A DNA stretch of 10,465 bases from Myxococcales bacterium (GCA_020430865.1 JAGQIY010000655.1:1-10465); one strand, 5' to 3'; shown: positions 1-6,751, counted from the stretch's first letter. Made by a program: numbers and translations. Notes: generated from the sequence alone by a model not told the origin.

Positions 1-1803
1 ACCTTCGCGTCCAAGTTGGCCGTAGGGCTTCTATTGCGACTCGCGGGAAGACCTCTCGAGGCTATCGAGCTCGCGGAAGGCGCGGTGGAACTGGCCCGCG
101 ACGCAGATGAGTTCGAGGAACTAGGCCGCCTGTTGCAGAGCTTCGAGCGCCCGGGAGCGGCAGCCTATTGTTTCCGCATGGCAAGTCAGATTGCCCCCAG
201 CGCCACGTTGATTGCTCGCGAGCTCATGTGTTACGCCGACCTCGCAGAGCTCGATCTCGCCCGGAAGACCAGCGAGCGGCTGTGGCCATTGGAGCCATCC
301 GAACTCGAAATCGACTGGGCCGCCGATGCGCTCCTCGAAGTAGGAGCGTTCGAAGAATATGGCGCGCTGCTACGACGCGCCGTCGAACGGAACGCGAGCG
401 CGGAGAGGATCGCGCGACTAGCGCAGCTGCAGCTGTTTCAACTTCGGATCCCAGAAGCTAAAACCCTCGCCAGAGAGGCCCTCGCGATAGGCTCTAGCGA
501 CACCGCGCGCCTCGTGGTTGGGGCGTGCCAAGTGCTGGAAAAGCGCTACGACGACGCCGAACGGACGCTGCGTTCCGTGGAAAGCACTGAAGCCAGGTTG
601 TGGCGGGTTCGGGCACTAGTGGAGCGCGGGGAACTCACGCGCGCAAGCCACTTGCTAGCACAAAAGGGCGAGCTGACCGGGACGCACCCGGCGTCCTATC
701 TCTGGAACGCTCTGGTTCAGACGGGCCGCGTCCGACGCATGCTTCCGGGCGGATTCAAGAGCTTAGTACCCTTCATCATGAAGCACGGCTCCCGAAGTGC
801 CCGCGCCGGACACATCTTGCATGGCGCAAACGACTTTCAAGCCCGTGAAATCCTCAGCCAGGTCGCCGGGTGTGAAGCGGTAGCAAACGCGTACGCGCGG
901 GGACACAACCCCGTCTTCGAGTTGCTCGAGCGGGTGGTGGCCCAGCTCGGTGGGAACTACTCCGCGACGCCAACTCGGGTGCGGGCCGGTACGCTGGAGC
1001 GATTGCGCGTGGAGACGGCTCGCACTCGAGCTGAACGCCTGCAGCGCAACCTGATGACGACCCCGCTGGACGAGGTACTCTCACAGTTTACGCCGCCCGA
1101 CACGTTCGGCGATTGCATCCCGTTCCTGAGGACTTATCGCGCGGAAATGTTACTCTGGGTCGGGCGTTACGAGGAAGCCCTGGAGGAGTTCTGCCAAGTC
1201 TGGCACGCCTCGCGAACCCGCTGGGGATACGTCGGTCGCGGTGCGGCGCTCGCGCGCCTCGGCCGCCACCAAGAGGCGCTGGCGGCGTGGGACGAGGGGG
1301 GGCAATACTTCGGCCGACTGCCCCAAGAGGCGACCCATGCGTACCAAGGGGAAGTGATGTTCGCCCTAGGTCGACTCGAAGCCGCGTTGGAGTGCCTTCG
1401 TCACGCAACTCACGCCACGCCAACGCGACTCGGAGCTCACCTCGCACTGGCCGTAGTCGAGCACGACGCAGGCAATCTTGTGCGCTCGCGTCAAGCCCTC
1501 GACGCTGCGACGCAGCTTGCTCCGGCTCTGATTGTGAGCTCGATGCGCTACCTGCAGATGCCAACGCCGCCCACCGCCGACTCGGACGTACGGCGCCTCG
1601 CCAAGCGAAGCCTTGAGAGCTTGAGAGGCAATCGCTCATCGAGCCTCTTCACGTTTTTTGGAGAGGACGGAGCGATGTCCGTGATTCGACTGGCCCCCAG
1701 AGGGCGTTGGGCCAGTGTCGCTGAACAGCTGAGAGGGTGTGGGGAGGACCTGAGAATTGAACCTCTACGACCCTGGCTGGAGAGCACGCGGTCTGACGCC
1801 TGA
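1..1803 (+). CDS. TPR-repeat protein, 5' end outside the window
   Basis: The reading frame is open from base 1. The first start-like codon, TTG at 16, has no ribosome-binding site before it, so the true start most likely lies upstream and about 600 C-terminal residues are visible. The protein is almost entirely helical, built of degenerate helix-turn-helix pairs of TPR type. The clearest run lies around bases 1130-1540, with repeats such as GRYEEALEEF, GRHQEALAAW and GRLEAALECL. TPR arrays are scaffolds for protein-protein contact; no catalytic domain, signal peptide or membrane helix can be seen in this part. The last 60 or so residues, after the repeats, resemble nothing I recognise. Third codon positions look visibly less GC-biased than in the rpoH and ffh genes downstream, which suggests a fast-evolving or acquired gene. 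The missing N-terminus could carry an effector domain. TPR assignment is fairly sure; function is unknown. Confidence 0.8.
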   Translation, partial: TFASKLAVGLLLRLAGRPLEAIELAEGAVELARDADEFEELGRLLQSFERPGAAAYCFRMASQIAPSATLIARELMCYADLAELDLARKTSERLWPLEPSELEIDWAADALLEVGAFEEYGALLRRAVERNASAERIARLAQLQLFQLRIPEAKTLAREALAIGSSDTARLVVGACQVLEKRYDDAERTLRSVESTEARLWRVRALVERGELTRASHLLAQKGELTGTHPASYLWNALVQTGRVRRMLPGGFKSLVPFIMKHGSRSARAGHILHGANDFQAREILSQVAGCEAVANAYARGHNPVFELLERVVAQLGGNYSATPTRVRAGTLERLRVETARTRAERLQRNLMTTPLDEVLSQFTPPDTFGDCIPFLRTYRAEMLLWVGRYEEALEEFCQVWHASRTRWGYVGRGAALARLGRHQEALAAWDEGGQYFGRLPQEATHAYQGEVMFALGRLEAALECLRHATHATPTRLGAHLALAVVEHDAGNLVRSRQALDAATQLAPALIVSSMRYLQMPTPPTADSDVRRLAKRSLESLRGNRSSSLFTFFGEDGAMSVIRLAPRGRWASVAEQLRGCGEDLRIEPLRPWLESTRSDA

Positions 1804-1826
1804 GGTCGGTTCCTGGCGAACCGGCC
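1804..1826 (+). terminator. Hairpin right after the TPR gene, possible terminator
   Basis: A 9-pair stem (1804-1812 with 1818-1826, one G.U pair at 1806/1824) closes a 5-base loop and begins at the base after the TGA stop. No T-run follows, so it is not a canonical intrinsic terminator. It could still stop transcription weakly or protect the mRNA 3' end. The 349-base gap behind it fits a transcription-unit boundary here. Confidence 0.4.
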
Positions 1827-2152
1827 GCACGACCGGACTTGCGATGCTCCAGGAGTGAGGTACTACGGAGCTCCCCAGAGCCAGCTCCAGCTGCCTTAAG
1901 TCATGAATTTCAGGGGGTTAAGAGCAACGCGGGAGACGGTCCGCACCGCCTCGAGCTGTTGCTCCTCACCCCCCCAATCCCGCCTCCACGGCTCCAGACC
2001 GCGCGGAAACGTCCCGAACCTACCTGCCAGCTCCGTCCCCCGCCCCCGACCTCGCGGTCGAGAGAGATCCGCAAGGCAGCCCAAAACGCCGCCGAAGGCG
2101 TTGGCATTCGGCGGCCCGCGGGTCATGATGCGGTCCTCTCAAGAGCGTCACC
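1827..2152 (+). other. Non-coding stretch before the TPR/PEGA gene
   Basis: No frame here looks coding: the ORFs on both strands have Pro/Arg-rich, low-information translations and no ribosome-binding site. The stretch holds an AT-richer patch at about 1896-1923 with a TGAA-T-TTCA palindrome (1904-1912) and TTAAG at both ends, a run of seven C at 1969-1975, a second C-rich tract around 2036-2047, and inverted repeats listed separately. A promoter for the following gene must lie somewhere here, but I cannot place a convincing -35/-10 pair. The AT-richer patch is the most likely area. No tRNA or known riboswitch pattern was recognised. Confidence 0.6.
2047..2115 (+). promoter_or_regulatory. Two inverted repeats in the probable leader of the TPR/PEGA gene
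   Basis: The first is a perfect 5-pair stem, CGACC (2047-2051) with GGTCG (2056-2060), around a TCGC loop. The second is a perfect 9-pair stem, GCCGCCGAA (2088-2096) with TTCGGCGGC (2107-2115), around a 10-base loop. The second ends 37 bases before the start codon. If transcription begins upstream, both would form in the mRNA leader and could act as an attenuator or stability element. As DNA, the 9-base arms could instead be an operator. The pairing is directly visible; the role is inferred. Confidence 0.4.
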
Positions 2153-2158
2153 ATGATC
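2121..2158 (+). promoter_or_regulatory. Possible helix covering the start codon at 2153
   Basis: GGTCATG (2121-2127) can pair with CATGATC (2152-2158), seven pairs with one G.U, which would bury the ATG at 2153. The 24-base loop contains AAGAG (2141-2145), the only plausible ribosome-binding site, seven bases before the ATG. A helix this short can occur by chance, and TCATGA-type words are self-complementary, so this is only a suggestion of start-codon masking. Confidence 0.2.
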
Positions 2159-3157
2159 AAGCACCGCACTATCTTAGCTGCACTAGGCCTCTCGCTTTGC
2201 CTTGGCTTCGCCTCGAGCGCCCACGCCGAGGACAAGGCGCTGGCCGAGTCGCTGTTCCAGGAAGGACGGCGGCTGATGGACGCCGGCAACCCCGCCGACG
2301 CCTGCCCCAAGTTCGAGGCTAGCCAGAAGGCCGATCCGTCCCCGGGCACGCTGATCAACCTCGCCGGCTGTTACAAGGCGCTGGGGCGCACCGCCTCCGC
2401 CTGGGCGGAGTACAAGTCGGCGGAAACGCTAGCGCGGAACCTCAATCGCGACGAGCAGATGAAGTTCGCGCACGACGCCGCGGCGGAGCTGGAGCCGAAT
2501 CTCTCGAAGCTCGAGCTCGTACCGCCGAAGAGCAAGGTCGATGGTCTCCAGGTGACACGCGACGGAGAGTTGATTGCGGTTGGTAGCCTGGGCACTCCGG
2601 TAGCGGTGGATCCAGGCAAGCACGAGATCAAGGTCACCGCGCCTGGCTACCGGCCCTGGACCACGACGGTCGAGGTCGGCCCCAACGGGGACGCCCAGAT
2701 CGTGCGCATTCCCCCGCTCTCGGTGGACCCCGACGCCGGGGAAGGCGCCGATGGCCCGGTCAGCGGCGATCTCTCGACACCGGACGGCGCTGGCGGTTCG
2801 GGCGTGCTGCCGTGGGTCCTGATCGGCGGTGGCGGCGTGTTCATCGGCGCGGGTCTGGTGTTCGGGATGCTAGCGAGCAACCAGGCGAGCGACGCGGAGA
2901 ACGACCCGACGCTGTGCCCCAACAAGGAGTGCACTCCCGCAGGGCAGGACGAGATCGACAGCGCGGAGGGGAAGGCGCTGATCTCCACCATCGGCGTGGG
3001 TGTGGGCGCTGCCGCAGCGATCACGGGCGTCGTGCTGCTCCTGACCCAGGGAAGCAGTTCCAGCGCCAAGGCCAAGCAGAAGAGCAGTCGCTTCGCCAAC
3101 GTGACGCCGGTCTTCGGCCCGAGGACGAACGGGCTGTTCGTCACCGGCAACTTCTGA
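2153..3157 (+). CDS. Secreted TPR/PEGA-domain protein with two membrane helices
   Basis: The protein has 334 residues. A signal peptide (hydrophobic core about 6-22, likely cut after AHA at residue 25) is followed by a TPR-like helical part (about 27-115), with the hairpin repeat recognisable around LFQEGRRLMDAGNPADAC. A PEGA-type beta domain comes next (about 118-189; core VDPGKHEIKVTAPGY at 152-166), then a Gly/Asp-rich linker and two hydrophobic segments (about 219-241 and 276-298). The loop between these holds a CPNKEC cysteine pair (255, 260), and the chain ends in a short tail closing with GNF. This order recurs in many paralogous Polyangiales proteins of unknown role. PEGA domains are thought to be surface or periplasmic adhesion modules. 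The ATG is the first start after an in-frame stop at 2126, with AAGAG at 2141-2145. It is probably co-transcribed with the lipoprotein gene 7 bases downstream. The family is fairly certain, the function is not known. Confidence 0.85.
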   Translation: MIKHRTILAALGLSLCLGFASSAHAEDKALAESLFQEGRRLMDAGNPADACPKFEASQKADPSPGTLINLAGCYKALGRTASAWAEYKSAETLARNLNRDEQMKFAHDAAAELEPNLSKLELVPPKSKVDGLQVTRDGELIAVGSLGTPVAVDPGKHEIKVTAPGYRPWTTTVEVGPNGDAQIVRIPPLSVDPDAGEGADGPVSGDLSTPDGAGGSGVLPWVLIGGGGVFIGAGLVFGMLASNQASDAENDPTLCPNKECTPAGQDEIDSAEGKALISTIGVGVGAAAAITGVVLLLTQGSSSSAKAKQKSSRFANVTPVFGPRTNGLFVTGNF

Positions 3158-3164
3158 GAGAAGC

Positions 3165-4556
3165 ATGACCCCCCTCAAGTCCAGCATGTCTTTTTCAGGT
3201 CGAGCTGGCCTCATCACTCTGGCGCTGATCGGTATCCCGGGCTGTGGCCAGCTGATTGGGCTGGGCGACTTCCACGAAGCCGAGAGCGGCGGCGCGGGGG
3301 GCAGCGGTGCCACCGGCGGTCAGGGCGGAGCAGGCGGCACCGGCGCGGCGGGAGGGGTAGCAGGATCGGGCGGTTCAGCGGGCGGCGCTGGCACCGGCGG
3401 AGACGCGGGGACCGGTGGTGTGGGAGGTAGCAGCGGCATGGCCGGGACGGGGGGCACGGCCGGGACGGGCGGTAGCCCCACGACGTTCAACTGCGTCAAT
3501 CAAGGCACGCCGAAGCGCATCTTCTCTCCCGCGGAGTTGACCGGCTTCGACCATGTGCTGCTCAAGCTCGCGACGGATCAGGGCTCTGACCAGATCCACG
3601 TGTTGGCAGCCCTGAGCAACAGCACCGCCACACGAAAGGTGCTGGTCAAGACGTTCACGGAAACCGGGCAAGTGATCGACTCTAGATCCCTCGATCTGAC
3701 CGAGGCATTTTTCCCTGAGGAAGCAGTTGTGACCGGCGATACGATCCACTTCCAGGGTCACGATGGCTCCCTCGTGTCTTTGGACGCGGACAAGTCGGAC
3801 ACGAGCCTGGTGCGCACCGTCCTCGACGACCCCTGCCCCGGAAACATCCACGAGAGCGCATTCTACTTCGACAAGACGAACCAGCACTTCGCCGGCCAGT
3901 GCCGCACAGGCGAGGTATTCGTCGACGGCGCGTCGACAGCCCTCTTCACTTCGAGCTACGACCTCAGGAGTATGGTGACCATCGGAGCGAGCCAGTTCTA
4001 CTCGTTGTCCGACGAGACCACCCTGGTCGGCGAGCTGCGCTACTCCCCCAGCTTCGACTCCCAACAAATCGACTACGGAGTGCAGGGCCCCTCGCTCAAC
4101 TTCCTCTATCCATCGACTACGACTGGGCAGATAGCCATGATGAGTCTGGATATGGACGCGAGCTTCACGGATGGCCGCTTCCGCTGGGGCACTTTCGATC
4201 CCGCCAGTCCCCCCACGACCGCATCGCCACCCAACCTGCCCGTTATCGCGACCATAGCCAACGGCTACTTCGAGCCAGGTCACGGCGGATCGGAGTTCGG
4301 TCGCCTCACGATGGGCTCGAACACCCAGGACAAGCGGGGCGTCCACATCTCACAGCTCGGGCTCGACGGCAGCGTCAGAGTCTGGAATCACGAAGTCATC
4401 CAGCTGGCCACCGGGATCGCCGTCGAGGTCGACGCTGGAGAAATGGGAGCGCTCAGCAGCGCAGTGGCTTGGGTGGCCGAGCAAGACGATGGCAGTGGCG
4501 GCACCGAACGCTCCGTCGACCTTCAAGTGGTCAGCTGCAGCAAGGCGGGTGGATGA
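3165..4556 (+). CDS. Glycine-rich-linker lipoprotein, function unknown
   Basis: The protein has 463 residues. A short basic N-terminus and a hydrophobic stretch (15-24) lead to a lipobox-like GIPGC with Cys27 as the probable lipidated residue; Pro at -2 is less usual. Next is a low-complexity linker (about 41-104) of Gly, Ala, Thr and Ser, a hallmark of exported Polyangiales lipoproteins, and then a globular domain of about 350 residues rich in short beta strands, possibly propeller-like. Its cysteines (110, 224, 246, 458) may form disulfides, which fits export. No catalytic motif is visible. The ATG lies 7 bases after the stop of the TPR/PEGA gene. GAGAG at 3156-3160 overlaps that stop, so the two genes are probably translationally coupled and may form one surface unit. 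An alternative start is Met8 (3186), which lacks a ribosome-binding site and leaves a shorter basic end. Confidence 0.8.
   Translation: MTPLKSSMSFSGRAGLITLALIGIPGCGQLIGLGDFHEAESGGAGGSGATGGQGGAGGTGAAGGVAGSGGSAGGAGTGGDAGTGGVGGSSGMAGTGGTAGTGGSPTTFNCVNQGTPKRIFSPAELTGFDHVLLKLATDQGSDQIHVLAALSNSTATRKVLVKTFTETGQVIDSRSLDLTEAFFPEEAVVTGDTIHFQGHDGSLVSLDADKSDTSLVRTVLDDPCPGNIHESAFYFDKTNQHFAGQCRTGEVFVDGASTALFTSSYDLRSMVTIGASQFYSLSDETTLVGELRYSPSFDSQQIDYGVQGPSLNFLYPSTTTGQIAMMSLDMDASFTDGRFRWGTFDPASPPTTASPPNLPVIATIANGYFEPGHGGSEFGRLTMGSNTQDKRGVHISQLGLDGSVRVWNHEVIQLATGIAVEVDAGEMGALSSAVAWVAEQDDGSGGTERSVDLQVVSCSKAGG
3285..3476 (+). repeat. In-gene Gly/Ala/Thr-rich repeat tract
   Basis: Residues 41-104 of the lipoprotein are built from GG-x-GG and GTGG-type units. 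At the DNA level these are imperfect 9- and 18-base repeats. The 12-mer GGCCGGGACGGG occurs at 3440-3451 and again at 3458-3469. Such tracts change length by slippage. The linker probably works as a flexible, unfolded spacer that holds the domain away from the membrane. Confidence 0.8.
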
Positions 4557-4611
4557 AATCAGACAAACGCACGCACTCTGCCGTGAATCGACATCCGCTG
4601 ACTACCTCCGC

Positions 4612-4640
4612 TTGACCCACCTCGCGTCGCGTCACAACCT
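4612..4640 (+). promoter_or_regulatory. Weak candidate promoter for the sigma-factor gene
   Basis: TTGACC (4612-4617) matches the housekeeping -35 consensus at five of six positions, and CAACCT (4635-4640) is a poor -10 (three of six) at 17-base spacing. The start of transcription would then be near 4647. If this promoter is the one used, most of the fold described at 4628-4678 would be absent from the mRNA, so the two proposals exclude each other. Confidence 0.25.
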
Positions 4641-4678
4641 CGGGACCCGCCCACTCAGGGAACCCGATCAAGGACGCG
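4628..4678 (+). promoter_or_regulatory. Possible mRNA fold over the sigma-factor ribosome-binding site
   Basis: The upper stem pairs TCGGG (4640-4644) with CCCGA (4663-4667) and, past a small A/AA internal loop, CCC (4646-4648) with GGG (4658-4660), closing a 9-base loop. A lower helix pairs CGCGTC (4628-4633) with GACGCG (4673-4678). CGCGTC is present twice in overlap (4623-4628 and 4628-4633), so two registers are possible. The likely Shine-Dalgarno AAGGA (4670-4674) falls partly in an internal loop and partly in the lower helix, and the spacer to the TTG start is also paired. Such a layout resembles an RNA thermometer, a known control of rpoH in other bacteria. Pairing is visible; the function is inferred. 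Confidence 0.3.
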
Positions 4679-4684
4679 CTTACG

Positions 4685-5779
4685 TTGGCAGCCAAGAAGA
4701 CCACGAAGAAGAGCACCAAGAAGCAGCGCGCTGGCAAGCGTCGCAGCGAGCCGGTGCTCGAAGTCGAAACGACCGCCGAAGAAGTCGATGGCGAGGAGAG
4801 CGACGACGATACGGACGAATCCGACGACGATCTCGAAGACGAGGATGTCGTCGAGGCCGAAGCCGAGGTCATCGACGAACGCGAGCTCGAGAAGGTCCCA
4901 GCCCCGAAGTCCAAGGAGACCGCGCTCAGCACCATCGACCCGCTGGCGATGTACATGCGCGAGGTGCAGCGCCATCCCGTGCTGAGCGCGGAAGATCAGC
5001 GCCAGCTGGCGATCAAATACACCGAGGGTGGCGACGTGGACGCCGCCGCCAAGCTCGTGACCACCAACCTGCGGCTGGTCGTGAAGCTCGCCTACGAGTA
5101 CCGCCGCGCCTACCGCAACATGATGGACCTCATCCAGGAGGGGAACATCGGCTTGATGCAGGCGGTGAAGCGCTACGACCCCTATCGAGGCGTGAAGCTC
5201 TCATCCTACGCGGCGTGGTGGATCCGCGCCTACATGCTGCGCTTCATCCTCAACAACTGGCGCCTGGTGAAGATCGGCACCACCCAGGCCCAGCGCAAGC
5301 TGTTCTTCAACCTGAACAAGGAGAAGCAGCGCCTCGCGCAGATGGGCATCGAGCCGACCCACGAGGAGATCGCCAAGCGCCTCGACGTCGACAAGAAGGA
5401 CGTCGTCATGATGGAGAAGCGCTTGGCTCGCGGCGACGCGTCCCTGGACGCGCCCGTCGGTGACGCCGATGGGCGCCAGACGAGCCGCTTGGATCTGATG
5501 CCCACGTCCGACCAGGGCCCCGATCTGATGACCGAGAGCGCCGAGCTCTCGGATCTGGTGCGCCAGCACCTGGAGGAGTTCCGGGAGACGCTGAAAGGCA
5601 AGGAAGCGACGATCTTCGACAAGCGCACCGTCGCCGAGGATCCGCTGACGCTCCAGGAGCTGGGCAACGAGTTCGGGGTCTCTCGAGAGCGCGTCCGTCA
5701 GCTCGAGGCGCGCATGATCGGGCGCCTTCGGGAGTTCCTCAGGGAAAGGCTCGGAGACGCCGTCGAGATCGGCGCCTGA
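4685..5779 (+). CDS. rpoH: RpoH-family (sigma-32-like) RNA polymerase sigma factor
   Basis: It directs RNA polymerase to heat-shock-type promoters. Conserved parts are region 1.2 (about 85-112), region 2.2 ([19 protein letters not shown], 148-166), regions 2.3-2.4 ([19 protein letters not shown], 178-196), the RpoH-box-like [12 protein letters not shown] (203-214) and a region 4.2 helix-turn-helix (about 321-352). At 364 residues it is roughly 80 longer than E. coli RpoH (284), because of an N-terminal extension: a Lys-rich stretch (4-20), then a strongly acidic one (22-70). TTG at 4685 is the first usable start after an in-frame TGA at 4613. AAGGA (4670-4674) lies ten bases before it. Myxococcus has RpoH-like sigma factors (SigB, SigC) with roles in development, so a heat-shock role is not certain. 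rsmI follows after one base. The sigma-32 family call is firm. Confidence 0.93.
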   Translation: MAAKKTTKKSTKKQRAGKRRSEPVLEVETTAEEVDGEESDDDTDESDDDLEDEDVVEAEAEVIDERELEKVPAPKSKETALSTIDPLAMYMREVQRHPVLSAEDQRQLAIKYTEGGDVDAAAKLVTTNLRLVVKLAYEYRRAYRNMMDLIQEGNIGLMQAVKRYDPYRGVKLSSYAAWWIRAYMLRFILNNWRLVKIGTTQAQRKLFFNLNKEKQRLAQMGIEPTHEEIAKRLDVDKKDVVMMEKRLARGDASLDAPVGDADGRQTSRLDLMPTSDQGPDLMTESAELSDLVRQHLEEFRETLKGKEATIFDKRTVAEDPLTLQELGNEFGVSRERVRQLEARMIGRLREFLRERLGDAVEIGA

Positions 5780-5780
5780 T

Positions 5781-6605
5781 GTGAGCACTCTGTTCGTGGT
5801 CGGGACTCCGATCGGCAACCTGGAGGATCTCAGCCAGCGCGCGATCCGCGTGCTCAAGCAGGTCGATCGCGTCGCCGCAGAGGACACACGACACACGAAG
5901 AAGCTGCTCAGTCATCTGGGCATCAGCAAGAAGCCGCTGGAGAGCATCGAGAGCCACCAGATCGCCTCGCGAGTCGCTGGCTTGGTGCAGCGGCTCGAAG
6001 CGGGAGAGTCCATCGCGCTGGTCACCGATGCGGGCATGCCTGGTGTCAGCGACCCTGGGAGCCAGCTGGTGCGTGCGGCGCGTGAGCGCAGCATCAAGAT
6101 CGAGAGCGTGCCAGGGCCCAGCGCGGTGACCACCGCCGTCGCCACCTCCGGCCTCGTCGACGGTGGGTTTCGCTTCGTGGGGTTCCTGCCACGCAAGGGC
6201 AGCGCGCGGCGCGAGGCCCTCGAGCGCATCCAGGCGACGCCGGAGGCAGTGGTGCTCTTCGAGTCGCCGAACCGCGCCCAGCAGACGCTCGAGGATCTCG
6301 CGGCGCTGACGCCCGCGCGCGAGGTGTGCGTCGGGCGCGAGCTCACCAAGCTCCACGAAGAGTTCGTGTGGGGCAGCGTGCAGGAGCTGGCCGAACGCGC
6401 AGAATGGCGAGGCGAGCTGACCCTGGTGCTCGGACCTCACAGCCCCACCAAGGTCGAGGTGAGCACGGACGACCTGGACGCCGCCATCCGGCGCGGCCTC
6501 GCCGAGGGCCGCTCGGCCAGGGATCTGGCTCAGGAGCTCGCGGAGCACACCGGGCGTCCGCGGCGGGAAATCTACCAGCGCATCCTCCAGCTCGCGCAGC
6601 GCTGA
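5781..6605 (+). CDS. rsmI: 16S rRNA (cytidine-1402 2'-O)-methyltransferase RsmI
   Basis: RsmI uses S-adenosylmethionine to methylate the ribose of C1402 in 16S rRNA, at the ribosomal decoding centre. The 274-residue length is normal. Family motifs run in order: VGTPIGNLEDLSQRA (7-21), AEDTRHTKKLLSHLGI (33-48), TDAGMPGVSDPG (82-93, where most members have SDAG), VPGPSA (110-115), GFLPRKG (134-140), ESPNR (161-165), GRELTKLHEEFVWG (185-198) and GELTLVLG (211-218). It belongs to the tetrapyrrole (uroporphyrin/corrin) methylase fold. The GTG start lies one base after the stop of the sigma-factor gene and has no Shine-Dalgarno of its own, so translation probably depends on ribosomes finishing the upstream gene. 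A C-terminal helical part (about 228-274) completes the protein. Confidence 0.96.
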   Translation: MSTLFVVGTPIGNLEDLSQRAIRVLKQVDRVAAEDTRHTKKLLSHLGISKKPLESIESHQIASRVAGLVQRLEAGESIALVTDAGMPGVSDPGSQLVRAARERSIKIESVPGPSAVTTAVATSGLVDGGFRFVGFLPRKGSARREALERIQATPEAVVLFESPNRAQQTLEDLAALTPAREVCVGRELTKLHEEFVWGSVQELAERAEWRGELTLVLGPHSPTKVEVSTDDLDAAIRRGLAEGRSARDLAQELAEHTGRPRREIYQRILQLAQR

Positions 6606-6619
6606 GTGGGGCGCCTCAC
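6606..6619 (+). terminator. Small near-palindrome after rsmI, weak terminator candidate
   Basis: GTGGGGCGCCTCAC begins at the base after the rsmI stop and can form a 5-pair stem (one G.U) with a GCGC loop. C-rich sequence, not a T-run, follows. It may mark the end of the rpoH-rsmI unit, but it is weak. Confidence 0.22.
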
Positions 6620-6713
6620 CCCCGAACCCCCTTCCTTCGTGCCTCGATCAGCCAGAAAACCCGGGGAACCATCAGAAACATGCGGCTTCGAGCGTGGCGA
6701 ATCGGGTCTGCGA

Positions 6714-6742
6714 TTGCGAAGGGACGCACTCCACACTAAGAC
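6714..6742 (+). promoter_or_regulatory. Weak candidate promoter directly before ffh
   Basis: TTGCGA (6714-6719, four of six) and TAAGAC (6737-6742, three of six) have 17-base spacing. Transcription would start near 6749, leaving almost no leader before the GTG at 6752. The only SD-like bases before ffh are GGGG at 6744-6747, so near-leaderless translation is conceivable. Matches this poor are common by chance. The rest of the 146-base gap shows nothing definite. Confidence 0.2.
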
Positions 6743-6751
6743 CGGGGCGCC

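Noticed and set aside
1969..2047. C-rich tracts as a G-quadruplex on the - strand
   Set aside because: The runs of three or more C are too far apart (gaps of about 30 bases) to form a standard quadruplex.
1896..2126. Small gene on the - strand in the gap before the TPR/PEGA gene
   Set aside because: Gly/Arg-rich translation, no ribosome-binding site and no recognisable motif. The overlapping + strand frames (from 1839 and 1903) fail for the same reasons.
3375..4346. Long open frame of 323 codons on the - strand
   Set aside because: It lies wholly opposite the lipoprotein gene, whose signal peptide, lipobox and codon pattern are convincing. Long antisense frames are normal in GC-rich genes and this translation shows no domain.
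4489..5463. Open frame of 324 codons on the + strand in another frame
   Set aside because: The Arg-rich translation overlaps the clear sigma-factor gene; it is a shadow of GC-biased codons.
6606..6751. SRP (4.5S) RNA gene or other small RNA next to ffh
   Set aside because: The conserved SRP RNA loop sequence is missing and no long hairpin fits the 146 bases.
6608..6751. GGGGCGCC repeated at both ends of the gap before ffh (6608-6615 and 6744-6751)
   Set aside because: Eight GC-only bases recur easily by chance here; no insertion-site duplication or mobile element lies between the copies.
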